A DNA stretch of 64,000 nt from F1-60-MAGs104 sp964355975. GTDB taxonomy: Bacteria > Planctomycetota > Phycisphaerae > Phycisphaerales > SM1A02. A program made the position numbers and the translations under genes. The notes under the pieces are model-generated. The model saw only the letters and a program-made list of their open reading frames with translations. It did not search any database and was not told the DNA's origin. Location of the stretch: the NCBI GenBank assembly GCA_964355975.1, contig CAYHFW010000010.1, positions 11,812 through 75,811 on the forward strand. Reading direction: 5' to 3'. This document shows positions 50,591 through 59,249 of the stretch, one piece after another (positions within the stretch are counted from its first letter, which is position 1; each line of letters opens with the position of its first letter).

Positions 50591-52108
50591 ATGCGCTTTG
50601 AACTCTCTCAGCTTCCCCAAGCGCGGCTTGGGCAGCAGTTGAAACTTGCGCCGCGCGTGCTGCAATCAATGGAGTTGTTGCAAATGCCGCTCGCAGCGCT
50701 CGCAGAACGGGTCGAAGCAGAACTTGAATCGAATGTGGCGCTCGAGCAAGTTGAACCATCTGAGTCTGCGCGAGGCGATGACGCCGCTTCGAGCGTTGAC
50801 CAGATCAGCCATGAGCAGACCCCTGGTCCAGCGCCAGCGGGTGCCGAGCGATTCGAGCGCGCGCAAGAGTGGCAAGAGCGGATGGGTGATGATGAGTCGA
50901 CCGAAACATGGCGCGAAGTTGCGCGGCGCGATGGAGAGTTCGACCCGCGTGCCGCGGCACTCGCGAGTCTTCCAACACGCGGTGAGAGCCTTGAAGAGAT
51001 ACTGCTGAGTCAGTGGGCGCTCTGCGATGCCCCCGAGCCAATCATGCAAGCGGGGCGTGCGCTCTTGCAATTCGTCGGTGAGGATGGATTTCTCGTGCGA
51101 CCGCTCGAAGTGATCGCTGCAACTCTTGCAGATGGATCACCAGATGCTCCCTCGCTCGCGCTGCTGAGCGAAGCACTGACGCGATTGCAATCCCATCTTG
51201 AACCCACTGGCATCGCAGCGCGCGATTTGACAGAGTCGTTGCTCTTGCAGCTCACCGAGCTCGAATCGACGCTCGAGTCGCACGGGGGCGAGAGTCGCTT
51301 TCAAGATGCCCGCACGCTCGTGAAGCAGTACATGCCCGACCTCGCGCAGCGCAGATTCGCTGTGATTCGCGCCAAGACCGAGTGGAACACCGAGCGCCTC
51401 GACAGTGCACGCGAAGTGCTTCGTCATCTCGACCCCTGTCCAGGACGCGCGCTCAAGGTGGAGAGCGCTCCACTGGTGCGACCTGATGTCATCATCGATT
51501 ATGACTCAGAGACCGATGGCTACACAGCGCGACTTGCGAGCGGAATTCTGCCGAATTTGCGCGTCAGCGAGGAGTATCTGAAACTGTCGCAAGCCAAGCG
51601 GGCCGATCCAGAGACCAAGTTGCTGCTGAATGAGGGCATCCGCCGCGCGCGTTGGTTCATCGACGCGATCGAACAGCGCGGGGCGACTCTGCTGCGCGTT
51701 GTGAATGTTGTGATCGCGCATCAGCGCGAGTGGCTTGAGACTGGCGGAACGGCCATCGAGCCTCTGCCGATGACCCAAGTCGCGCGGGAGATGGGGATGA
51801 ATGTCAGCACGATCAGTCGCGCCGTCGCAGGAAAGTGGATTGAAACTCCGCGCGGATCGTTCGAGTTGAGAAAGCGTTTCGCGAGCGGAACCGAGACTGA
51901 TTCTGGCAGCGACATTTCGTGGCTTGCGGTCAAAGCGAAGGTGGGTGAGATCATTGCCGCCGAAGACAAATCTGATCCACTCTCTGACCAAGCGATTGTC
52001 GAGGCGTTGAAGGCCGTCGGCATTCCTCTTGCGCGTCGCACTGTGGTGAAGTACCGCGAGCAACTTGAGCTTCCTGTCGCCCGACTTCGCAAAGCGTCAG
52101 TTGACTGA
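50591..52108 (+). CDS. rpoN: RNA polymerase sigma-54 factor
   Basis: 505 aa. Region I at the N-terminus is Gln/Leu-rich (LGQQLKLAPRVLQSMELLQM). Region II (about 45-120) is acidic. Region III has the core-binding part and the -12/-24 promoter-reading helix-turn-helix (ALPMTQVAREMGMNVSTISRAVAGK). The RpoN box is ARRTVVKYRE near 481-490 (usual ARRTVAKYRE). Transcription by this factor needs AAA+ activators; none is in the window. An AGGA ribosome site precedes ATG 50591. The next gene begins in its stop codon. Confidence 0.96.
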   Translation: MRFELSQLPQARLGQQLKLAPRVLQSMELLQMPLAALAERVEAELESNVALEQVEPSESARGDDAASSVDQISHEQTPGPAPAGAERFERAQEWQERMGDDESTETWREVARRDGEFDPRAAALASLPTRGESLEEILLSQWALCDAPEPIMQAGRALLQFVGEDGFLVRPLEVIAATLADGSPDAPSLALLSEALTRLQSHLEPTGIAARDLTESLLLQLTELESTLESHGGESRFQDARTLVKQYMPDLAQRRFAVIRAKTEWNTERLDSAREVLRHLDPCPGRALKVESAPLVRPDVIIDYDSETDGYTARLASGILPNLRVSEEYLKLSQAKRADPETKLLLNEGIRRARWFIDAIEQRGATLLRVVNVVIAHQREWLETGGTAIEPLPMTQVAREMGMNVSTISRAVAGKWIETPRGSFELRKRFASGTETDSGSDISWLAVKAKVGEIIAAEDKSDPLSDQAIVEALKAVGIPLARRTVVKYREQLELPVARLRKASVD

Positions 52109-53106
52109 TGCGCTGCCGAAACTGCGACTACGAACTCTGGAATCTTGCGCCGGGGCGTTGTCCTGAGTGCAGCACTCTGTGGCAATTCGAGGACTTTCGA
52201 TTTCGCCCCAGTGCAGCGCAGTTTCTCTGCCCGCACTGCGAGCATGCATACGGCGGTAATGACGCTGCCGGGCTTCCGTCGCCTCGTCAATTCACCTGCG
52301 TCTCGTGCAAGAACGAAATCTCACTCGCGCAGATGCGCGCGCTACCCGCGCCAGGAATCAATCGCGATGAGGCCATGGAAGACCAACATCCTTGGATCGA
52401 ACGCGCGCGCATCGGGCGCTGGCGCGCCTTTCGCCAGACGACGCGCGCATCGATCGTGACACCGACCGCACTGGGAGCGGCCCTTCCGCTGAATCTCTCG
52501 CTCACCGGTCCACTGCTCTATTCGGCCATCTGCAATTCAACGGCGCTCACGGGATGTGTGATCGCGCCGATCGCGGTGCTGGTCATCATTGACGCGGGGG
52601 TGAGCAACCCGACATCCATTGGATTCTGGTCGACGCTCTTACCGATGCTTCTTGTCGGGCTTGCATTTGCTATTGGATTTCAACTCCTGATCCTTGCATG
52701 GGGTCGATGCACACATTGGTTGCTGCGCATGAGTGGCGAGACTGCGCGCGGGTGGCGCCACACGAGTGCTGCTTTGCTTTTCTGTTCGGCGCCGATGATG
52801 GCGTCGGCGATCCCATGCTGTGGTGTGTATGTCGCGGCGCTGACCAGCATCTGGATGATCGTTGCTGCGATCCCTGCAGTTGTTGGCGCGCAAAAAGTAT
52901 CTGCGGGAAGGGCAGCCTTCGCCGTGTTGCTTCCGTCGCTCGGACTGCTCGCACTCATTGGAGCAACGTTGGTGTGGGGAGTCGCAACGGTCATTTCGCT
53001 TTCGAACCCGCCGCCTGCGCCCGGTGGAGGGAGCACTCCCGTGCAAGGGAATGCAGCGGTCGATGAGTCCCCCGATTCAGACCCGCAGTTGCTCCCAGCG
53101 CCTTGA
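52108..53106 (+). CDS. Membrane protein with N-terminal zinc ribbons
   Basis: 332 aa. Two CxxC pairs at C3/C6 and C18/C21 form a first ribbon, and C41/C44 with C64/C67 a second. From about residue 110 onward the protein has five to six membrane segments (LGAALPLNLSLTGPLLYSA, CVIAPIAVLVII, LLPMLLVGLAFAIGFQLLIL, AAIPAVVGAQ, AFAVLLPSLGLLALIGATLV), like a Yip1/zinc-ribbon membrane protein. The C-terminus is Pro/Gly/Asp-rich. Its start overlaps the rpoN stop by one base; the end overlaps the convergent MATE gene by 30 bp. Function unknown. Confidence 0.75.
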   Translation: MRCRNCDYELWNLAPGRCPECSTLWQFEDFRFRPSAAQFLCPHCEHAYGGNDAAGLPSPRQFTCVSCKNEISLAQMRALPAPGINRDEAMEDQHPWIERARIGRWRAFRQTTRASIVTPTALGAALPLNLSLTGPLLYSAICNSTALTGCVIAPIAVLVIIDAGVSNPTSIGFWSTLLPMLLVGLAFAIGFQLLILAWGRCTHWLLRMSGETARGWRHTSAALLFCSAPMMASAIPCCGVYVAALTSIWMIVAAIPAVVGAQKVSAGRAAFAVLLPSLGLLALIGATLVWGVATVISLSNPPPAPGGGSTPVQGNAAVDESPDSDPQLLPAP

Positions 53107-54654
53107 GCGAAGTCGCATGAGAAAGAGCGTTCCGCGCACGACGAGCTCTGCGCAGAGTGCGATCCATATTCCTAGCAGTCCATAGCCCATCCAAACTCCC
53201 AACGCCCATGCGAGCGGCAATCGGATGAAGTAACTGCTCACGACTGTGATGAGCAAGCAAGCGGTTGTGTCGCCCACGCCGCGCAGCCCATTGCGAATCA
53301 CCATCGCGAGCGCGAAGAAAACCTGGATCAGTCCACAAGTGAACAGAATTGGCGGAACTTCGCGCAAGTGAATCTCTTCACGACTAATGATGCGTGTGAG
53401 CGGTTCGCCCAGCGTCATGAATGCGATTCCAAGAACCCCCATGATCACGCAACCAACGATTGTGCATGCATTGATTGCCTTGCGCGCATTGGCGACATTG
53501 CCAGCGCCCATGTACTGGCCAGCGAGTGCGCCCGCTGCGATTCCCATCGCAAATCCAGGCAAGAATGAAAACGATTCCCACTGCACGGCGATCATGTGCG
53601 CGCCGATGAGCCCATCGCCTGGCTTGCCTTGCGCGATGCGGTCGTGGGCGATCGTGCCGATAAAGAACATCACAAAGAGATTGACTCCCCAGAGTGCGAT
53701 GCCTTCGGCAAAGTTTGGAACGCCGATGCGCGCGATGCGCCACATCATCGCCGCAGTCGGAACGAGATGTCGTCGGCGCGGATGAAAGTCGGGGGCGCCG
53801 CGGTGCAGTGCGCGTAGGGTGAGGAGTGCTCCCACCACATACGAGAGCGCCGTTCCACCCGCGATGCCGTAGACACCCCAGCGCGCGCCGTCGATGCCAA
53901 ACACGTTGGGTATGACGAATGCACCAGCGTCGTATTGCGCGCCAGAGAGCATCCACGAGGCGATGACGTTCACGATGTTGACTGCGACTGCGATCCATGC
54001 AGGAGTCCACGTCTCTCCCGCGCCGTGCAGGCACATCGATCCAACGGACATGACTCCAGTTGCTGGCATCGCCACGGCGAGTACGCGCACAAACTGAATG
54101 CAGAAGAGCGCAGAATCGCCGTGCAATCCTGCAAGTTCTGCGAGTGGTTCGACTGCAAACCAGAGGAGTGCTCCGATCAATGCCCCCCACAGAAGACTGA
54201 ACGTGATCGCTTGCCCGCAGGCACTTTCACCCTCGCCAGCGCGCCCCGCACCCATCGCGCGCGCGATGACGGCTTGTGCGCCAACACCCAACCCTGCAAG
54301 TGCAATTCCGATGAACCATGCGACGTACGAGCCGATGCCAATGCCATCGAGCGCGGGGACAACCGTTGCGCCAGGCAAACTTCCGGCGATCATCTTGTCG
54401 ACGAGTCCGACACATGCAGCGACAAGTTGCTGCAGCAGAACTGGGATCGCCAACACCCAGATCGCCGACCACATCGTGCGCCCCGCAAGCTTTCCACTCT
54501 GAATCGTTCCGTCGAGTGCGCGCTCAGCTTCAGAGACTGCGATCGATGCATCCATCGGATCGTCGGGACTCACCGCGGTCGCGAGCACATCGCAATCGCG
54601 TGCGCGCGCCGCCGCGTCTCGAACAACATCCGCGCGGTTTGAATCCAACGTCAT
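53077..54654 (-). CDS. MATE-family multidrug/Na+ efflux transporter
   Basis: 525 aa with twelve hydrophobic segments in two MatE halves after a soluble N-terminus of about 55 residues. Segments such as AIPVLLQQLVAACVGLVDKMIAGSLPG, LGVGAQAVIARAMGAGRAGE and QWESFSFLPGFAMGIAAGALAGQYMGAGN are typical. It probably exports organic cations or toxic compounds in exchange for Na+ or H+. Its ATG overlaps the stop of the upstream HEAT lipoprotein gene (ATGA). Confidence 0.9.
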   Translation of the reverse strand: MTLDSNRADVVRDAAARARDCDVLATAVSPDDPMDASIAVSEAERALDGTIQSGKLAGRTMWSAIWVLAIPVLLQQLVAACVGLVDKMIAGSLPGATVVPALDGIGIGSYVAWFIGIALAGLGVGAQAVIARAMGAGRAGEGESACGQAITFSLLWGALIGALLWFAVEPLAELAGLHGDSALFCIQFVRVLAVAMPATGVMSVGSMCLHGAGETWTPAWIAVAVNIVNVIASWMLSGAQYDAGAFVIPNVFGIDGARWGVYGIAGGTALSYVVGALLTLRALHRGAPDFHPRRRHLVPTAAMMWRIARIGVPNFAEGIALWGVNLFVMFFIGTIAHDRIAQGKPGDGLIGAHMIAVQWESFSFLPGFAMGIAAGALAGQYMGAGNVANARKAINACTIVGCVIMGVLGIAFMTLGEPLTRIISREEIHLREVPPILFTCGLIQVFFALAMVIRNGLRGVGDTTACLLITVVSSYFIRLPLAWALGVWMGYGLLGIWIALCAELVVRGTLFLMRLRSRRWEQLRV

Positions 54655-55523
54655 CCTGCTGGGGGTGGAACAAGCGGAGGAGTCGGCGCGTCATACGTTC
54701 CACGCGCCCCACGATCATCGAGCCCCGCAGGCAATCCAGGGCTCTCCCACTTTGGAATGTCCCAGAAAATGACGTAATCCCAGAAGACCATGTGCCGTTG
54801 ATACGTTGGGTAGAGGTAGACGTTCTCTGCGACGAATCGCTTCTCGAGCGGTGCACTTTGGTACCACGAGAGCCACCTCGCACGGCTGACTCCGAGGTCG
54901 TTGCCTGTCATCATGCGCAGGCTGTCGAGCGCTGCGAGGTTCACCGTGAGTTCTGAATGATCGAGCGCAGAAACAAGTGCTCCAAAGACGTCATCTTGTG
55001 GATACTGCCCAAGCGCGATTGCGAGTTCGACGCGCGTCTCTTGCGTTTCACTCTCATCCTGCAGTTTCTTCCACATCGTTTCGGCGACCGCGACGTTGTG
55101 CAGGCGTTGCAACCCCAGAGCAGCCGCGAGGCGCACGTGTGCGAACGAACTCGAGAGCCGCTCTGAAATGAGCACTGCATCTTCGGGACGTCCAAACCGT
55201 GCGAGTGCTGCAATGGCCGCTGCTTGCACAAGTGGATCGCGCATGTCCTTCACATAGAAGCGGTAGAGCTTGACGTAGGCATCGACGCCGCCAAATGAAG
55301 ACGTGCCGAGCAACGCGACGCCGCGGCGCATGTTCTCTGCATCAGTCGTGTCGACCGCCCACTGCGCGGCTTCCTGTGGTGAAGGAGGAGCAAGCACATC
55401 GCCCATCGAGCGAAAGTCTGAGCCAATTGTGTCGCAACTTTGCGCGAGCGCGAACAGAACTGCGGCGCCGAGGCAAATCGCCATTCGGCTGCATGTGAAA
55501 CTCTCGCGCATGTTGCTTGTCAT
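54651..55523 (-). CDS. HEAT-repeat lipoprotein
   Basis: 290 aa. Lipoprotein signal with Cys at about 30 (VLFALAQSC). Helical repeats resembling HEAT units follow (LVQAAAIAALARFGRPEDAVLISERL, HVRLAAALGLQRLHN, RVELAIALGQYPQDDVFGALVSAL, LTVNLAALDSLRMMTG), then an aromatic-rich C-terminus (YPTYQRHMVFWDYVIFW) with a Pro-rich end. It is probably an envelope scaffold. The frame opens at 55559; ATG 55523 gives the signal peptide and avoids overlap with the upstream cupin gene. Co-transcribed with the cupin and MATE genes. Confidence 0.75.
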   Translation of the reverse strand: MTSNMRESFTCSRMAICLGAAVLFALAQSCDTIGSDFRSMGDVLAPPSPQEAAQWAVDTTDAENMRRGVALLGTSSFGGVDAYVKLYRFYVKDMRDPLVQAAAIAALARFGRPEDAVLISERLSSSFAHVRLAAALGLQRLHNVAVAETMWKKLQDESETQETRVELAIALGQYPQDDVFGALVSALDHSELTVNLAALDSLRMMTGNDLGVSRARWLSWYQSAPLEKRFVAENVYLYPTYQRHMVFWDYVIFWDIPKWESPGLPAGLDDRGARGTYDAPTPPLVPPPAG

Positions 55524-55531
55524 CGCTCGAC

Positions 55532-55900
55532 TCAACTGCCCGGAGTGGGCTGACCACAATCAAATGTCACGGGGACGAAACAGAAGAATGTCAGGTCGCT
55601 CGCCGAACTATTCACAAACTGGTGCAAGTGGTTGGGGGCGATCAGCAGAATGTCCCCGGCCTTGCAATCGTAAAACGCCCCGTCATATTCAACGCGGGCT
55701 TGTCCACCCGTAATGATGACTTCATGTTCATAGTTGTGCTGGTGGCGGGGGGTCATACCTCCGGCAGCGACGGTGTAGTGACGCATCGCGAACGTCGGCG
55801 CCGCATCGGCGCGCCCAACCATCAATCTCATAGAGACGCCACTCGCGCCAGCCATCGAAACCGCGACTGGGTTGACCTCTTCGATGCGTCGCTTGAGCAT
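55532..55900 (-). CDS. Cupin-domain protein
   Basis: 122 aa, a single cupin barrel. The first motif reads GGMTPRHQHNYEHEVIITGG (G-x5-HxH-x3-4-E-x6-G) with two His and the Glu as metal ligands, and the second reads GDILLIAPNHLHQFVN with the fourth ligand His. Such small cupins bind metal and may act as dioxygenases, isomerases or sensors; no specific role is assigned. ATG 55900 was chosen because the earlier frame, to 56344, is the antisense of the MBL gene and has shadow-like composition. It is divergent from that gene. Confidence 0.82.
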   Translation of the reverse strand: MLKRRIEEVNPVAVSMAGASGVSMRLMVGRADAAPTFAMRHYTVAAGGMTPRHQHNYEHEVIITGGQARVEYDGAFYDCKAGDILLIAPNHLHQFVNSSASDLTFFCFVPVTFDCGQPTPGS

Positions 55901-55930
55901 GAGCGCAAGAGTAGCGGCTATGTTCTCACC

Positions 55931-56578
55931 GTGGCAAAGCTTCGCATCAAAGGATTCCCCCTCGGCGCATGGCAGACAAATTGCTGGTTGGTCTGGATCG
56001 ATGACGATCCAATTCGACCAGGATGGATCATCGACGTTGGCGATCAACCCGCACCACTGCTCGAGGCCGTGCGCGCACAAGGCATCACCGTGCAAGCGAT
56101 TCTCTTCACGCATGCACATCTCGATCACATCATGGGACTCGAGACCGTCATCGCAGCGCTGGGCGATCTGCCACGCTACGCGCACGCGCTCGAACACGCG
56201 TGGTTTGGTGATCCACAGTTGAATCTCTCGGCATTCGCAGATGTCGCGCCAGTTTCTGTGCGCGCTCCGACGCATGCGCTCGCAGATGCAGACGTGCTCT
56301 CGCTTGGCCCAACGCAGTGGCGCGTCGTGCACACTCCGGGGCACAGCCCTGGCTCAGTGAGTTTTGTGTGCGATGCGGCGAAGGTTGTCATCGCCGGAGA
56401 CACACTCTTCGCGGGCTCGATCGGACGATCCGATTTTGCGTCGGGGGATGGCCCGCTGCTGATCAGATCGATTCGAGAGAAATTATTCGTGCTTTCAGAT
56501 GACTTTGTCGTTCATCCAGGACACGGTCCATCAACCACCATCGGGCGCGAGCGGGTCAGCAACCCGTGGTTGCAGTAG
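55931..56578 (+). CDS. MBL-fold metallo-hydrolase (glyoxalase II-like)
   Basis: 215 aa from a GTG. All ligands of a dinuclear metallo-beta-lactamase site are present: THAHLDH at 60-66 (H61, H63, D65, H66), HTPGHSPGS, AGDTLFAGSIGRSD with the bridging Asp, and HPGHGPSTT. N-terminus GAWQTNCWLVW is typical of the group of hydroxyacylglutathione hydrolase-like enzymes. Thioester or lactone hydrolysis is likely. The last 48 bp overlap the end of the DUF885 gene on the other strand. Confidence 0.88.
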   Translation: MAKLRIKGFPLGAWQTNCWLVWIDDDPIRPGWIIDVGDQPAPLLEAVRAQGITVQAILFTHAHLDHIMGLETVIAALGDLPRYAHALEHAWFGDPQLNLSAFADVAPVSVRAPTHALADADVLSLGPTQWRVVHTPGHSPGSVSFVCDAAKVVIAGDTLFAGSIGRSDFASGDGPLLIRSIREKLFVLSDDFVVHPGHGPSTTIGRERVSNPWLQ

Positions 56579-58402
56579 TCGCGCGGCGCACCACGCTTCC
56601 ATCCGGGTTCGCAGGACATCGAGCGGAAGTGGTCCTGCCCCGAGCAGATGATCGTGAAATGCGCGCAGATCGAAGGCCGCGCCGAGCGCGCTCTCACATG
56701 CGCTGCGAATGCGTCGAATCTCAAGCTCGCCAATCTTGTATGCGCACGCTTGCCCCGGCCAACCGATGTACCGATCGACTTCACGCTCGATGTTGAGTTG
56801 CGAGAGCGCAGTGTTGTTCATCATGTAGGCGATCGCATCGCTGCGACTCATCCCAAATGCGTGGATTCCCGTGTCAACGACGAGTCGGCATGAGCGCCAC
56901 ATCTCGTAGAGCAGCCGTCCAAAGTCATCGTATGGGTCTGCATAGAGCCCCATCGGGATGCCCAGTCGCTCTGCGTAGAGAGCCCATCCTTCAACGAACG
57001 CAGTCGAGTCGACGTCGCGCCGAAACTCGCGCACCCCCTCGATCTCGAGTGCGAGTGCAATTTGCAGATGGTGGCCAGGCACCGCTTCATGCAGCGAGAG
57101 CGGAATCATCTCGTACGTCGGTCGTTGATCGAGCGCGAATGTGTTGGCGTAGAACCATCCTGGCAGACCCGCCTGCATACTGCCGTGCATGTAATAAGCG
57201 GTCGTTTGTGATGGAGCCATGAAGCGCGGAATCTCGCGCACTCCGTATGGAAGTCGCGGCAAAACGCCAAAGTACGCCGGCAATTCTGCGTCGATGCGCT
57301 TGCAGATGTCGCGGTATCCGGTGAGCAGCGCTTCACTCGATGCGTGATAGAAGCGCGGGTCTGTGCGCAGATACGCGATGAACTGCGTGAGCCGTTCGTC
57401 TGCCGGCAGCGCGCCGCGTGCGGGGTCTGCCGCGAACCAGTCGGTGCGTGCGATCACCTCGAGCATCTCTGAGCGAATGCGTGCAACTTCTGCGAGCCCA
57501 ATGGTGTTGATCTGCGCTGGTGTGAGATCGGTCGTCGTGAATCGTTTGAGTTCGAAGGCGTAGAAGGCTGGCCCTTCATAGTGATCGCGCGCGCTCACCG
57601 ATTCTGGCGCCTTGGGGATGTACTCCTGAGCAAGCCATGTGCGCATCTCGCTCAGTGCCAAGAGTGCATCCAACTTTGCTGTGCGTGCCTGCGCGCGCAA
57701 GGCATCTTGCTCTTCTTTCGAGATCGAATCTGGCATGTTCGCGAGGGGCGCCTCGATCTCATCGAGGTTTCCACGCGCGACCGCATCAAACTGCGCGATC
57801 ACTCCTTCGAGCACGGGGGCGGGAGGGACGAGCCCTTCGGCGAGTCCATCGACCATCATCGCTTGTGTGTCCCGCACCGCCGCGGCCAGTTGGGTCATGC
57901 GCTTGACGTAGTTCTTCCAGTCCGCGGCAACTCGAAACGGAACACTCTGATCAAACTGCGGCAAATCTTGTTGCGGACCGCCGCGCTGCCCCACGGGCAT
58001 CATCCAGCGTTTGAACTGAAACCCATCGAATTCAATCTGCAATTCCCGTCGCAAGAGGTCGTAGTCGAGCTGGTCATCGGTTGGAAGGGCGCCGCGATCG
58101 ATCGCAACGATTCGCTGAAGAAACTCTCCGATCTCTGTGTGGCGGATGAGCGCGCCGCGCATCCCCGGCGTTGTGATGCGATCTGCAGCAGTGGGGCGTC
58201 CGCGCGCGATCGCTGTTTGTGGAAAACTAAAATCACGCCAGACTTGGTACTCGTCGGCGAGCGAAGAAAACTGCGCGCTCGCGGGTGGGGACTGCGCCGC
58301 CGCTGCGTTCGGCGCGGCTGCGAGAGTGATCAAGAGAGCGATCGCGAGAGTCTTTGCCAGTGCCTTCGTAAGAGTTCGGACGCTCATCTTCAAGTGGATC
58401 AT
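56531..58402 (-). CDS. DUF885-family secreted protein (metallopeptidase-like)
   Basis: 623 aa with a signal peptide (MIHLKMSVRTLTKALAKTL..LITLAAAPNAAAAQ). It matches the bacterial DUF885 family. The conserved HEAVPGHHLQ segment (about 444-455) has the HE and HH of a gluzincin-like zinc site, with FVEGWALYAERLG and MWRSCRLVVDTGIHAFG downstream, GWPGQACAYKIGELEIRRIR and the C-terminal FHDHLLGAGPLPLDVLR. Exported peptidase or carboxypeptidase activity is suggested by this motif. ATG 58402 or 58387 are possible; the frame to 58582 is antisense to the ACT gene region. Confidence 0.82.
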   Translation of the reverse strand: MIHLKMSVRTLTKALAKTLAIALLITLAAAPNAAAAQSPPASAQFSSLADEYQVWRDFSFPQTAIARGRPTAADRITTPGMRGALIRHTEIGEFLQRIVAIDRGALPTDDQLDYDLLRRELQIEFDGFQFKRWMMPVGQRGGPQQDLPQFDQSVPFRVAADWKNYVKRMTQLAAAVRDTQAMMVDGLAEGLVPPAPVLEGVIAQFDAVARGNLDEIEAPLANMPDSISKEEQDALRAQARTAKLDALLALSEMRTWLAQEYIPKAPESVSARDHYEGPAFYAFELKRFTTTDLTPAQINTIGLAEVARIRSEMLEVIARTDWFAADPARGALPADERLTQFIAYLRTDPRFYHASSEALLTGYRDICKRIDAELPAYFGVLPRLPYGVREIPRFMAPSQTTAYYMHGSMQAGLPGWFYANTFALDQRPTYEMIPLSLHEAVPGHHLQIALALEIEGVREFRRDVDSTAFVEGWALYAERLGIPMGLYADPYDDFGRLLYEMWRSCRLVVDTGIHAFGMSRSDAIAYMMNNTALSQLNIEREVDRYIGWPGQACAYKIGELEIRRIRSACESALGAAFDLRAFHDHLLGAGPLPLDVLRTRMEAWCAARLLQPRVADPLAPDGG

Positions 58403-58522
58403 CGGTGGGGAGTCCTCGGCGAAACGGTACTCCACAACGTTGGGTGTTCGTCGCTGTTTCGTCCCGGTCGAGCAAGGGCTGTTCTGCGCGATCGGTCGCG
58501 CGATCGACTTTCTTGCGCGGGC

Positions 58523-58528
58523 TATACT
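58523..58528 (+). promoter_or_regulatory. Possible -10 element upstream of the ACT gene
   Basis: TATACT lies 24 bp before the TTG start, so the mRNA would have a leader of about 20 nt. No convincing -35 hexamer is seen. Confidence 0.35.
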
Positions 58529-58552
58529 CGCCCTTCGACTGCGAGACGACTC

Positions 58553-59020
58553 TTGAGCCTGATTCCTACACCCACAGAACAAGGCTATTCACCACCGTCC
58601 GTCCGGCAATTCGCGGTGTTTCTCGACAACAAGGTTGGCAAGTTGCTCGAGTTGCTCAAACTGTTCGAAGATGACTCGACCGTCACCGTCGCGGCGCTGA
58701 GCGTCATGGACTCGAGCGATCATGCAGTTGTGCGGATGATTTTCAGCAACGCCGATGCCGCGCGCCACCTGCTGCGCAAGAACAACTACACCTTCAGCGA
58801 ACTCGATCTCATCGTGGTGCAAATTGGTCACGACCAATCGCTCACAAAACTCTGTCTCTACTTGCTTGGAGCAGAATTGAACATTCGATTTGTCTACCCC
58901 GTACTCATGCGTTCGCAAGGCGAGCCGTGCGTTGCACTCGCTGTCGACGATTGCTACTTGGCGGGACAGATTCTCTTGCGCAAGCGCTTCACGCTGCTGG
59001 GCGAAGACGACTTGGTGTAA
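58553..59020 (+). CDS. ACT-domain protein (tandem ACT, probable amino-acid sensor)
   Basis: 155 aa from a TTG at 58553; no ATG or GTG gives a better start. Two ACT-like halves: QFAVFLDNKVGKLLELLKLFEDDSTVTVAALSVMDSSDHAVVRMIFSN, and LTKLCLYLLGAELNIRFVYPVL followed by CVALAVDDCYLAGQILLRKRFTLLGEDDL. No catalytic domain is attached, so it is likely a stand-alone ligand-binding regulator. It is separated from the divergent DUF885 gene by 150 bp; a possible -10 (TATACT) is at 58523-58528. Confidence 0.8.
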   Translation: MSLIPTPTEQGYSPPSVRQFAVFLDNKVGKLLELLKLFEDDSTVTVAALSVMDSSDHAVVRMIFSNADAARHLLRKNNYTFSELDLIVVQIGHDQSLTKLCLYLLGAELNIRFVYPVLMRSQGEPCVALAVDDCYLAGQILLRKRFTLLGEDDLV

Positions 59021-59033
59021 GCGCTTGCGCGCT

Positions 59034-59249
59034 TCAACTCAACGGCACGGGCGCCGCGACTTCGCGGGCACTTCCGCATGGCGAGTCATACACGAATGTG
59101 CCGTCAGCCTTCTCTGAGAGGGTCTGTTTGTGCCGGCCATCACAGATCGGAAAGTTCTTCGAGAGTCCGCAAGCGCAGATGAAGACCGCCTTCTCTTGAG
59201 GCTCGAGTTTGATTGGACGTTGTGCTTCGAAGCGGACGTATCTGGCCAT
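59034..59249 (-). CDS. CDGSH-type iron-sulfur domain protein
   Basis: 71 aa. The [2Fe-2S] signature C-x-C-x2-S-x3-P-x-C-D-G-x-H is complete: C25, C27, C36 and H40 (CACGLSKNFPICDGRH). Family proteins bind a redox-active, acid-labile cluster. The start is ATG 59249, whose bases overlap the stop of the 6-PTPS-like gene (TGATG), and the two are likely co-transcribed. Confidence 0.88.
   Translation of the reverse strand: MARYVRFEAQRPIKLEPQEKAVFICACGLSKNFPICDGRHKQTLSEKADGTFVYDSPCGSAREVAAPVPLS

Noticed and set aside
57581..58552. Long N-terminal extension of the ACT protein frame
   Set aside because: This part is antisense to the DUF885 gene; the real ACT domains start after 58553.
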